Below, in pieces: positions 14,706 through 21,959 of a stretch of DNA of 49,208 nucleotides. The notes below the pieces were generated by a model. That model worked only from the letters and a program-made list of their open reading frames with translations, was not told where the DNA came from and made no database searches. The DNA is taken from positions 1 to 49,208 of the forward strand of contig CAMDCE010000038.1 of the NCBI GenBank assembly GCA_945889625.1, given 5' to 3'. Within the stretch, counting starts at the first letter, position 1, and each line of letters opens with the position of its first letter. This stretch comes from Asaia bogorensis. Lineage in GTDB: Bacteria; Pseudomonadota; Alphaproteobacteria; Reyranellales; Reyranellaceae. The translations under genes and the position numbers were made by a program.

Positions 14706-15977
14706 ATGTCATCGGCCTTGCAGGTGTCTAACCCCGGTGAGACTGGTGAGACGCCGACCGCTGTCGCCGAACGTTTCAGCTTTACCCGGAAAGACCCTAG
14801 GTTCGCCCGCATGGAAAACCCTTACGCACCGACCCATCCGGAAATTCGCGACGCCATCCGCCATCTCTGCCTGAAGTTCGAGGGCACCTACTGGCGCAAG
14901 CTCGATCGCGAGCGTGGCTATCCCACGGAATTCGTCAAGGCGCTGACCGACGCCGGCTGGCTGGCGACGCTGATCCCGGAAGAATATGGCGGCGCGGGCC
15001 TCGGCATTTCGGCGGCCGCCGCAGTACTGGAGGAAGTTCAGCGCGCCGGCTGCAACGGCGCCGCCTGTCACGCGCAGATGTACATCATGGGCACGGTGTT
15101 GCGGCACGGCAGCGTCGAACAGAAGAAGCGCTATCTGCCGGGTATCGCGAGCGGCGAGTTGCGGCTGCAGGCTTTCGGCGTCACCGAACCGACCAGCGGC
15201 ACCGACACGCTGGCGCTGCGCACCACGGCGGTGAAGAAGAACAATAGCACTTATGTCGTGAACGGCCAGAAAGTGTGGACCAGCCGCGCCGAGCATTCCG
15301 ACCTGATGCTGCTGCTGGCGCGCACCACGCCCAAGGAGGAGACGAAGAAGCGCACCGAAGGCCTCTCGGTGTTCCTGGTCGACATGCGCAAGGCGCTGGG
15401 CAAGGGGCTCACGATCAAGCCGATCCGCACCATGATGAACCACAACAGCACCGAAGTGTTCTTCGACGACATGGAAGTGCCGGCCGAGAACCTGGTCGGC
15501 GAGGAAGGGCAGGGCTTCCGCTACATCCTGGGCGGCATGAACGCCGAGCGAATCCTGATTGCCGCCGAGTGCATCGGCGATTCGCGCTGGTTCATCGAGA
15601 AAGCGACTGCATACGCCAAGGAACGCACACTGTTCGGCCGTGCCATTGGCCAGAACCAGGGCGTGCAGTTTCCCATCGCGCGCGCCTATGCCCAGACCGA
15701 GGCGGCCGACCTGATGGTGCGCAAGGCTGCGAGCCTCTACGAGGCGGGCCTGCCCTGCGGCGCGGAAGCCAACATGGCCAAGATGCTGGGCTCGGAAGCG
15801 TCGTGGGCCGCCGCCGACATGTGCGTGCAGACACATGGCGGCTTCGGCTTTGCTGAGGAATACGACATCGAGCGCAAATTTCGCGAGACCCGGCTCTACA
15901 TGGTGGCGCCGATCTCGACCAACATGATCCTGAATTACATTTCCGAGCACGTGCTCGAACTGCCGCGCTCGTACTGA
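14706..15977 (+). CDS. Acyl-CoA dehydrogenase family protein
   Basis: From ATG 14706 the product is 423 residues, an FAD-dependent acyl-CoA dehydrogenase of beta-oxidation type. Typical parts are the N-terminal helical domain (LPEEYGG-like IPEEYGGAGLG), the FGVTEPTSGTDT substrate/FAD loop, the ERTLFGRAIGQNQGVQFPIA helix and CVQTHGGFGFAEEYDIERKFRE. The C-terminal position where many relatives have YEGT instead reads MVAPISTNMI, so the catalytic base is probably elsewhere, as in isovaleryl-CoA-type enzymes. The frame is also open from GTG 14682. ATG 14811 (MENPYAPTHPEIRD) would give a more standard length, so the start is uncertain. It stops 8 bp before the convergent ExoD-like gene. Confidence 0.88.
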   Translation: MSSALQVSNPGETGETPTAVAERFSFTRKDPRFARMENPYAPTHPEIRDAIRHLCLKFEGTYWRKLDRERGYPTEFVKALTDAGWLATLIPEEYGGAGLGISAAAAVLEEVQRAGCNGAACHAQMYIMGTVLRHGSVEQKKRYLPGIASGELRLQAFGVTEPTSGTDTLALRTTAVKKNNSTYVVNGQKVWTSRAEHSDLMLLLARTTPKEETKKRTEGLSVFLVDMRKALGKGLTIKPIRTMMNHNSTEVFFDDMEVPAENLVGEEGQGFRYILGGMNAERILIAAECIGDSRWFIEKATAYAKERTLFGRAIGQNQGVQFPIARAYAQTEAADLMVRKAASLYEAGLPCGAEANMAKMLGSEASWAAADMCVQTHGGFGFAEEYDIERKFRETRLYMVAPISTNMILNYISEHVLELPRSY

Positions 15978-15985
15978 GCGGACTG

Positions 15986-16615
15986 CTACCCGCCGAACAG
16001 GGACGAGCTCAGCGCATCGATCAGGGCCAGGATCGCCGCGCGGCCGATCATCAGCAGGAACACAGTCCAGATCGCGGTCACGATCGTCAGCAGCCAGCCG
16101 AGCATGGCCATCATGCCGTCGTCCTCGATCAAGGCGAGGCAGAAGAACAGGATGGCGACGGCCGGAAAGAAATTGTCGAAGGGGATCGGCAGTGCCAGTA
16201 CCAGGATGTTGAGCGACCATGCCACCAGGAGCAAGCGCCGCGGCGTGCCGGTCACCCACCATTCGTATCGGACGTGGACGGTATCCTCGAGCCAGCGGAT
16301 ATAGCGACGGGCGCGGCCGAGAAAACCCTGAAGCCGGCCGCGGTGCAGGCCGCGGCGGCCGATCATCGCCGGCAATGACGGCACGAGCCGGCCAGCGAAG
16401 AACTGGGCCAGCAGGAGCAGCATCGGCACGCCTGTGATGGTCGATAGCCAGGGAATGCCCGTCGGAACGACGTTGATGATATCGAGCGCCAGGATCGCAA
16501 AGGCATAGGAGCGGCCCTGCAGGCCGCCCAGGAACTCTTCGAGCGTCAGGACGGAGTCGCGTGCACCGGCGAACATCCGATCGAGCGCATCGTAGAGCCC
16601 GAAATTGTCCTTCAT
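15986..16615 (-). CDS. ExoD-family membrane protein
   Basis: The product is 209 residues with four or more hydrophobic segments and the ExoD family pattern (LEEFLGGLQGRSYAFAILALDIINVVP, GVPMLLLLAQFF, PFDNFFPAVAILFFCLALIEDDG). ExoD influences exopolysaccharide synthesis and alkaline tolerance in rhizobia, but its biochemical role is unknown. The start overlaps the CoA-ester lyase stop as ATGA (16612-16615), so it is translationally coupled to it. That pairing with central metabolism is unexplained. Confidence 0.85.
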   Translation of the reverse strand: MKDNFGLYDALDRMFAGARDSVLTLEEFLGGLQGRSYAFAILALDIINVVPTGIPWLSTITGVPMLLLLAQFFAGRLVPSLPAMIGRRGLHRGRLQGFLGRARRYIRWLEDTVHVRYEWWVTGTPRRLLLVAWSLNILVLALPIPFDNFFPAVAILFFCLALIEDDGMMAMLGWLLTIVTAIWTVFLLMIGRAAILALIDALSSSLFGG

Positions 16616-17475
16616 CCCCCGGTCCGCGCCAGCAGGCGACGCGCCAGAACGAGATGCGGTCGGTCGAGCATCTTGCCGTCGAGCGTCAGCACGCCGGAGC
16701 TTGGATTACTCTCGAAGGTGGTCACGACGCGCTTGGCCCAATCGATCTCGCTGGTGCTCGGCGTGAAAACCTCGTGGATGATCGCCACCTGGTCAGGATG
16801 GATGGCGATCTTGCCGCCATAGCCCATGCGCCGCGCGTCGGCCGCCTCGGCGCGCAGCCCCTCGACGTTCTTGATATCGGGATAGACCGTATCGTAGGCG
16901 GTAACGCCGGCAGCGATCGAGGCCATCAGATTGACGGTGCGGGCAAGCTTGAAGGTGTCGTCATAGACGCCCGGCGCCGGTCCCTTGGCGAGTGCACCGA
17001 GATCGGCCATCAGATCCTCGCCACCCCAGGAATGGCCCATCAGGCGGGCGTGCTTGGCGGGAGCGGCCGTCAGCGCGAGCACGGCGGCCGCACTCTCGGT
17101 CGCGATCGTCAGGATTTTGGTGGCGCCTATCTCGATACCTTCGCGTGCCTCGAACGCATCGAGATAGTTCGCCAGCAGATCGAGATTGGCCTGACCGACG
17201 CACTTGGGGAATACGATGCCGTCGGGCTTGCCCTGCATGACGACGGCAAGATCGCCCAGGGTGAGGGCGGTATCGAGCGCATTCACTCGCACATAGAGCT
17301 TGGGACCGGCTCGACTGGCTTGCTTCAGGTAAGCAAGCGCCATGTCACGCGCGAGATTCTTGCGATCGGCGGCGACCGAGTCCTCGAGATCGAGGATCAA
17401 CCCATCGGGCCCGGAGGAGGGTCCTTTGGCTAGCTTGCGCTCTGAATCGGCGGGAACGAACAGGAAGGAACGCAT
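16612..17475 (-). CDS. CitE-like CoA-ester lyase (HpcH/HpaI family)
   Basis: From ATG 17475 (MRSFLFVPADSERK) the product is 287 residues. It has the malyl/citramalyl/citryl-CoA lyase signature: LILDLEDSVA (29-34 region), the substrate Arg in YVRVNALDT, FPKCVG, ATESAAAVLAL and the metal site GGEDLMADLGA. Such enzymes cleave a beta-hydroxyacyl-CoA to acetyl-CoA or propionyl-CoA plus an oxo-acid. It follows the MaoC hydratase by 11 bp, which fits hydration of an unsaturated dicarboxyl-CoA followed by cleavage. The open frame extends upstream to 17529, but the family start is at 17475. Confidence 0.9.
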   Translation of the reverse strand: MRSFLFVPADSERKLAKGPSSGPDGLILDLEDSVAADRKNLARDMALAYLKQASRAGPKLYVRVNALDTALTLGDLAVVMQGKPDGIVFPKCVGQANLDLLANYLDAFEAREGIEIGATKILTIATESAAAVLALTAAPAKHARLMGHSWGGEDLMADLGALAKGPAPGVYDDTFKLARTVNLMASIAAGVTAYDTVYPDIKNVEGLRAEAADARRMGYGGKIAIHPDQVAIIHEVFTPSTSEIDWAKRVVTTFESNPSSGVLTLDGKMLDRPHLVLARRLLARTGG

Positions 17476-17486
17476 GCTTGTCTGCC

Positions 17487-17942
17487 TCAGGTCTTTGGCT
17501 TCTTGCGCATCAGTGCCTGGCGCGTGCATTCGGCCACGACCTCACCGCGCTGGTTGGTAGCGCTATGTCCGAATTCGACGATGCCGGCGTCGGGCCGCGA
17601 CTTGCTTGCGCGCAGACTCAATACCTTGGTTTGCACCCGAATTGTGTCGCCATGGAACACCGGCTTGGGGAAGCGAACGTCGGTCATGCCGAGATTGGCG
17701 ATTGTGGTGCCGAGCGTCGTGTCGTTGACGGTGATGCCGATCATAAGCCCCAAGGTGAACAGGCTGTTGACGATGCGCTGGCCGAACTCCGTCCTGGAGG
17801 CGAACTCCTCGTCTAGGTGCAGTGGTTGGACGTTCATGGTGAGCGAGCTGAACAGCACGTTGTCCATTTCGGTGACGGTGCGCGTCCAGGCGTGGTCGAA
17901 GGTACGGCCGACCGAAAACTCCTCGAAATACAACCTTGCCAT
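17487..17942 (-). CDS. MaoC-family (hot-dog) enoyl-CoA hydratase
   Basis: The product is 151 residues with a single hot-dog hydratase domain. The catalytic region [14 protein letters not shown] carries His42 with nearby Asn37 and Asp44, and resembles the segment in mesaconyl-CoA-type hydratases. It lies first in a minus-strand unit with the CitE-like lyase and ExoD. A hydratase next to a CoA-ester lyase suggests a C4-C5 dicarboxyl-CoA pathway (for example mesaconyl- or itaconyl-CoA). This is inference, as a broader acyl-CoA role is possible. Confidence 0.88.
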   Translation of the reverse strand: MARLYFEEFSVGRTFDHAWTRTVTEMDNVLFSSLTMNVQPLHLDEEFASRTEFGQRIVNSLFTLGLMIGITVNDTTLGTTIANLGMTDVRFPKPVFHGDTIRVQTKVLSLRASKSRPDAGIVEFGHSATNQRGEVVAECTRQALMRKKPKT

Positions 17943-17984
17943 CTTTTCCCCTGCGAAAGTCCGGCCGTTCTAGCACGGATGGAC

Positions 17985-17999
17985 GCTAGGCGGCCTAGC
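17985..17999. promoter_or_regulatory. 15-bp palindrome in a divergent promoter region
   Basis: GCTAGGC-G-GCCTAGC is a perfect inverted repeat at 17985-17999. It lies between the MaoC gene (start 17942, minus) and the quinone oxidoreductase gene (start 18048, plus). Its position suits a shared operator. No regulator gene is adjacent. Confidence 0.4.
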
Positions 18000-18047
18000 A
18001 TCGTATCAATGCCGCCACATGACGAAACACCGAGTTGGGGGCGAACC

Positions 18048-19025
18048 ATGCGTGCGATGATAAGCGAGACGGCGGGCGGGCCGGAGAGCCTCAGGCTGAT
18101 GGAACTGCCGTCCAAGCCGCTGGGCAAGGGCCAGGTCCGCGTTGCGGTGAAGGCGGCGGGCGTCAATTTCCCCGACACGCTGATAATCGCCGACAAATAC
18201 CAGTTCAAGCCGCCGCGTCCCTTCGCGCCGGGTCACGAGATCGGCGGCGACATCGTCGAAATCGGCGAGGGAGTGAGCGGCTATCAAAAGGGCGACCGCG
18301 TGATCGGCATGATCGGTCATGGCGGTTACGCCAGCGAGGCCGTCGTCGATCAAGGCGATCTCCTGCCGATGCCGAAGAACATGAGCTACGAGGACGGTGC
18401 GGCCTTTACCATGACCTACGGCACCTCGTACTACGCGCTGAAGCAGCGCAGCAGCTACAAGCCCGGCGAAACCCTGCTGGTCACAGGCGCCTCCGGCGGC
18501 GTCGGTCTCACGGCGGTCGAGCTCGGCGCCCTGATGGGGCTGAAGGTGATCGCCGCGGTGGGTTCCGACGAGAAAATGGAGATCTGCCGCAAGTACGGCG
18601 CCACCATGTTCGTGAACTACACCAAGGACAAGATGCGCGACAAGGTCAAGGAGCTGACCGGCGGCAACGGCGCGGACATCATCTACGACGCGGTCGGTGG
18701 CGACGCCTTCGACGAGTCGGTGCGCTGCATCGCCTGGTATGGCCGGCTGCTTGTGGTGGGCTTCGCTGCCGGCCGCATTCCCTCGCTGCCGGCCAATCTC
18801 GCGCTGCTCAAGAGCTGCGACGTGCGCGGGGTGTTCTACGGTGCCTGGCGAGGCCGCGAGCCCGCGCAGGCCCGCAAGAACTTCGACGAGCTGCTCGCCT
18901 GGTATGCCGAGGGCAAGCTGAAGCCGCACGTCTCCATGCGCTTCCCGCTCGAGAAGGGCGCGGACGCGATGAATGCTCTGCTGTCGCGCAAGGCGACGGG
19001 CAAGGTCGTTCTGACCGTCGCCTAG
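18048..19025 (+). CDS. Zinc-independent NADPH:quinone oxidoreductase (MDR family)
   Basis: The product is 325 residues, counted from ATG 18048 (MRAMISETAGGPESLRL) with GGGGG upstream. The GroES-like domain (about 1-120, including PGHEIGGDIVEIGEGV) lacks the structural zinc cysteines. The Rossmann part shows TGASGGVGLTAVELGALMG. These are marks of the QOR branch, which reduces quinones or enals with NADPH. The frame is open further upstream but reads antisense to the MaoC gene. It is followed after 4 bp by the Bug-type binding protein and then an SDR, probably one plus-strand operon. Confidence 0.92.
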   Translation: MRAMISETAGGPESLRLMELPSKPLGKGQVRVAVKAAGVNFPDTLIIADKYQFKPPRPFAPGHEIGGDIVEIGEGVSGYQKGDRVIGMIGHGGYASEAVVDQGDLLPMPKNMSYEDGAAFTMTYGTSYYALKQRSSYKPGETLLVTGASGGVGLTAVELGALMGLKVIAAVGSDEKMEICRKYGATMFVNYTKDKMRDKVKELTGGNGADIIYDAVGGDAFDESVRCIAWYGRLLVVGFAAGRIPSLPANLALLKSCDVRGVFYGAWRGREPAQARKNFDELLAWYAEGKLKPHVSMRFPLEKGADAMNALLSRKATGKVVLTVA

Positions 19026-19029
19026 TCAC

Positions 19030-20004
19030 ATGGCAGCCTTCGGACGGCGCGGCTTTGTTGCCGCACTCGGAGCGGCGGCCTTGCCGTCCGCCACGCGCGC
19101 CGACGATTTTCCCGAAAAGCCGATCACGCTCGTCGTGCCGTTCGCGCCCGGCGGGTCGATCGACGTGCTGGCACGGCTTATTGCCGAGCGGGCCAGCCGG
19201 GCACTCGGCAAGCCGGTATTGATCGACAATCGCGGTGGCGCCGCCGGTCTGATCGGCGCGGCTTCGGTCGCCAGGGCCGAGCCCGACGGTTACACCTTGC
19301 TGATGGCATCGGCGGCGCAGGTCACGATCCCGCCCTGGATCAACCGCTCGCTCACCTTCGATCCGCCCAGGGATCTGGCGCCGATCGCGCATCTTGTCGA
19401 CACGCCCATGGTGCTGATCGTATCGGCCAACTCGACGATACAGAGCGTCGGCGACTTCATCAGGGAAGCGCGCGCCCGTCGCGGCGAGCTCAATTACGCC
19501 TCGACGGGCGTCGGCACGATTTCGCTCCTGGTGATGGAAACGCTGAAGCTGGCTGCCGACATCGACGTCGTGCATGTCCCTTATCGCGGCGCCGCGCCGG
19601 CGCTGAACGACCTGCAGGCGGGCCAGGTGCAGGGCATGTTCACCAGCACCGCTTCCGCGGCACCCATGGTGGCGAGCGGTAAGCTGCGGCCGCTGGCGGT
19701 CACCACGCCTGCTCGCGCCGCCTTGATGCCGGACGTGCCGACCATGGCGGAGGCGGGATGGCCGACGGCGGAAGTTGTCGTCTGGTCGGGAGTCATGGCG
19801 CCGGCCGGCGTACCGCGGACGATCGTGCGGCGGCTCGAGCGCGCCTTCATGGAAGCAGCTCTCGCGCCCGACGTGCACGACCGGCTGGTCAAGCTTGGCG
19901 CCGATCCCATCGGGCACGAAGCCAAGGCCTTTGCCGAGCTTCTGGAAAAGGATCTGGCTCTTTGGCGGCGCGTGGCGCTCGCCTCGGGCGTCAAGATGGA
20001 ATGA
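19030..20004 (+). CDS. Bug/TctC-family periplasmic substrate-binding protein
   Basis: The product is 324 residues. The N-terminus FGRRGFVAALGAAALPSATRA is a signal peptide with a twin-arginine look. The mature protein shows the Bug pattern: PITLVVPFAPGGSIDVLARL, LIDNRGGAAGLIGA, PDGYTLLMAS and, late, LVKLGADPIGHEAKAF. Bug proteins bind carboxylates or related small molecules. No TctA/TctB membrane genes are near, so this is one of the orphan receptors common in Burkholderiales and some alphaproteobacteria. It sits between QOR (4 bp) and SDR (11 bp) genes. Confidence 0.92.
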   Translation: MAAFGRRGFVAALGAAALPSATRADDFPEKPITLVVPFAPGGSIDVLARLIAERASRALGKPVLIDNRGGAAGLIGAASVARAEPDGYTLLMASAAQVTIPPWINRSLTFDPPRDLAPIAHLVDTPMVLIVSANSTIQSVGDFIREARARRGELNYASTGVGTISLLVMETLKLAADIDVVHVPYRGAAPALNDLQAGQVQGMFTSTASAAPMVASGKLRPLAVTTPARAALMPDVPTMAEAGWPTAEVVVWSGVMAPAGVPRTIVRRLERAFMEAALAPDVHDRLVKLGADPIGHEAKAFAELLEKDLALWRRVALASGVKME

Positions 20005-20015
20005 GGGAGACGGCC

Positions 20016-20771
20016 ATGGGCAGACTTTCAGGCAAGATCGCCATCGTGACGGGCGCCGCCTCGGGCATCGGCGCGGCATCGGCCAAGCTGTTTGCCGATG
20101 AAGGCGCAAAGGTGCTGGCGGTCGATCGGCCGGAATCGCAGATCGCCATCGCGCATGCCGGCAGCGACGCCATTGCACCGTTCGCAGCCGACATCACGGG
20201 CGACGACGCTCCGAAGAACATCGTGGCCGCGGCCGTCGCCAAATTCGGCGCCATCGACATCCTGTTCAACAACGCAGGCGTCAGCGGACGGGCTTTCGTC
20301 GAGGAGATGACCGACGAACAGTGGGACCGCGTACACGGCGTCAACTTGCGGGCGATGTTCCGGATCTGCCGCGAGGCGATTCCTGCGCTCAAGACGCGAG
20401 CGAAGGAGAAGGGCCGGGCGCGCATCGTCAACACGGCCTCGGTGATGGCCTTCGACACCGACTTCGGTCTTGCGGCCTACTGCGCCTCCAAGGCGGGTGT
20501 TGGCGGCCTGACACGCACGCTCGCTCTGGAGCTCGGCAAGTTCGGCATCACTGCCAACTATGTCTGTCCCGGCGCGATCTATACTGGCATGACACGGACC
20601 AACTTTGACAACCCCGAAATCCGCGCGGTGTGGGAGAAGAAGGCGGCATTGCGCCGGCTGGGCCAGCCGATCGATATCGCCCGTGGCGCGCTGCTGCTGT
20701 CCTCCGACGAGGCCGATTTCATCACCGGGCACGAACTCGTGGTCGACGGCGGCCTCACACTCAGAACCTAG
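20016..20771 (+). CDS. Short-chain dehydrogenase/reductase
   Basis: From ATG 20016 the product is 251 residues with GAGGGAGA upstream. The cofactor motif TGAASGIG is at 12-19, with NNAG near 85-88 and an intact catalytic set Ser142, Tyr155 and Lys159. The acidic Asp37 after strand 2 (VDRPE) suggests NAD rather than NADP. It closes the QOR-Bug-SDR run and is followed after 10 bp by the DUF2817 hydrolase gene. Confidence 0.92.
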   Translation: MGRLSGKIAIVTGAASGIGAASAKLFADEGAKVLAVDRPESQIAIAHAGSDAIAPFAADITGDDAPKNIVAAAVAKFGAIDILFNNAGVSGRAFVEEMTDEQWDRVHGVNLRAMFRICREAIPALKTRAKEKGRARIVNTASVMAFDTDFGLAAYCASKAGVGGLTRTLALELGKFGITANYVCPGAIYTGMTRTNFDNPEIRAVWEKKAALRRLGQPIDIARGALLLSSDEADFITGHELVVDGGLTLRT

Positions 20772-20781
20772 GTCTATCCCG

Positions 20782-21879
20782 ATGGCCAATATCCATTCCT
20801 TCGGCGCCACCTTTGGCGAAGCGCGCGACAAGTTCCTGGCTGCCGCGCGCGTCGCCGGTGCCATCACACACCGGTACGACAATCCGACCAAGGGTCCCGC
20901 CGGCGAGCCTCTCTCGACCGACATCGCCCGACTCGGGCCCGACGACGCCTCGAAGATCGTCGTGGCCATCTCCGGCACGCATGGCGCGGAAGGCTTCAGC
21001 GGGTCGGGTTTCCAGGTCGATTGGCTGGCGACGGTCGGCGCGGCGGGGCTGCCGGCAGACACGGCGGCGCTGTTCATCCATGCGATCAATCCTTACGGCT
21101 TTGCCTGGACGCGCCGTGTGACGGAGGAGGGCAACGACCTCAACCGCAACTACGTCGACCACGACAAGCCCTATCCGGTGAACGAGGGCTATCTCGAGAT
21201 CGCCGACGTCCTCGTGCCGGCCGATTTCAGCGATCGCGGCATCAAGGCAGCCGACGCCAAGCTCGCCGCATATCGCCAGAAAGTGGGCGACGTCGCCTAT
21301 TTCCGCGCGATGTCGGGCGGCCAGTACAGCCATCCCGACGGCATGTTCTTCGGGGGCGGCGGGCCGTCGTGGGCCAACCGCACCTTGCACTCCATTGCCG
21401 ACAAATATCTGAAGGGTCGCAGCGACGTGGCAGTCATCGACTTTCACACCGGCCTCGGTCCTTACGGCTACGGCGAGCCGATCACGCATTACGACATCGA
21501 CAGCCCGGGCTCGTGCCGGGTTCGTGCCTTTTGGGGCGAGTCGGTGACGGAGTCCAAGCGCGGCCAGACCGCATCGCAGGCGCGTGACGGGCTTGGCCAC
21601 TACGGCCTCAACCGGGTGCTCCTGGAGCCCGAGACGCGGCTCACGATGTGCACCCTGGAATACGGCACGTTCGATCGCGAGAGCGGCCAGAGGGCGTTTC
21701 GCGCCGATCATTGGCTGCACAAGTACGGCGACCCGCTGGGCAAGGAGGCAGGCCCGGTGCGCGCCGCCATGCGTCGCCAGTTCTATCCCGACACCGACGA
21801 CTGGAAGGAAGCCGTTTTGTTCCGCGGCCATCAGGTCGTACGCCAGGCCATCGCCGGAGTTCAGCTTGGCGCCTTGTAG
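20782..21879 (+). CDS. DUF2817 protein, M14-like metallohydrolase
   Basis: The product is 365 residues, starting at ATG 20782. It shows the zinc-binding arrangement of M14 carboxypeptidase-like enzymes: His67 and Glu70 (SGTHGAEG), the EEGNDLNRNY segment (about 115-124) that in M14 contacts the substrate carboxylate, and a third ligand His222 in DFHTGLGPYGYG. DUF2817 members are uncharacterised, and an amidohydrolase or deacylase role is inferred. There is no signal peptide, so it is cytoplasmic. It is the last gene of the tight plus-strand run starting at 18048, next to a binding protein and two oxidoreductases, so a shared catabolic substrate is plausible. Confidence 0.82.
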   Translation: MANIHSFGATFGEARDKFLAAARVAGAITHRYDNPTKGPAGEPLSTDIARLGPDDASKIVVAISGTHGAEGFSGSGFQVDWLATVGAAGLPADTAALFIHAINPYGFAWTRRVTEEGNDLNRNYVDHDKPYPVNEGYLEIADVLVPADFSDRGIKAADAKLAAYRQKVGDVAYFRAMSGGQYSHPDGMFFGGGGPSWANRTLHSIADKYLKGRSDVAVIDFHTGLGPYGYGEPITHYDIDSPGSCRVRAFWGESVTESKRGQTASQARDGLGHYGLNRVLLEPETRLTMCTLEYGTFDRESGQRAFRADHWLHKYGDPLGKEAGPVRAAMRRQFYPDTDDWKEAVLFRGHQVVRQAIAGVQLGAL

Positions 21880-21959
21880 GCGCCGAGATGCGCTCCAGCG
21901 TTGGGGACAAGCCGGCAAAAAGCCATTCGTCCTGCGATCGATCCTGCTAAAAGGCCCCT

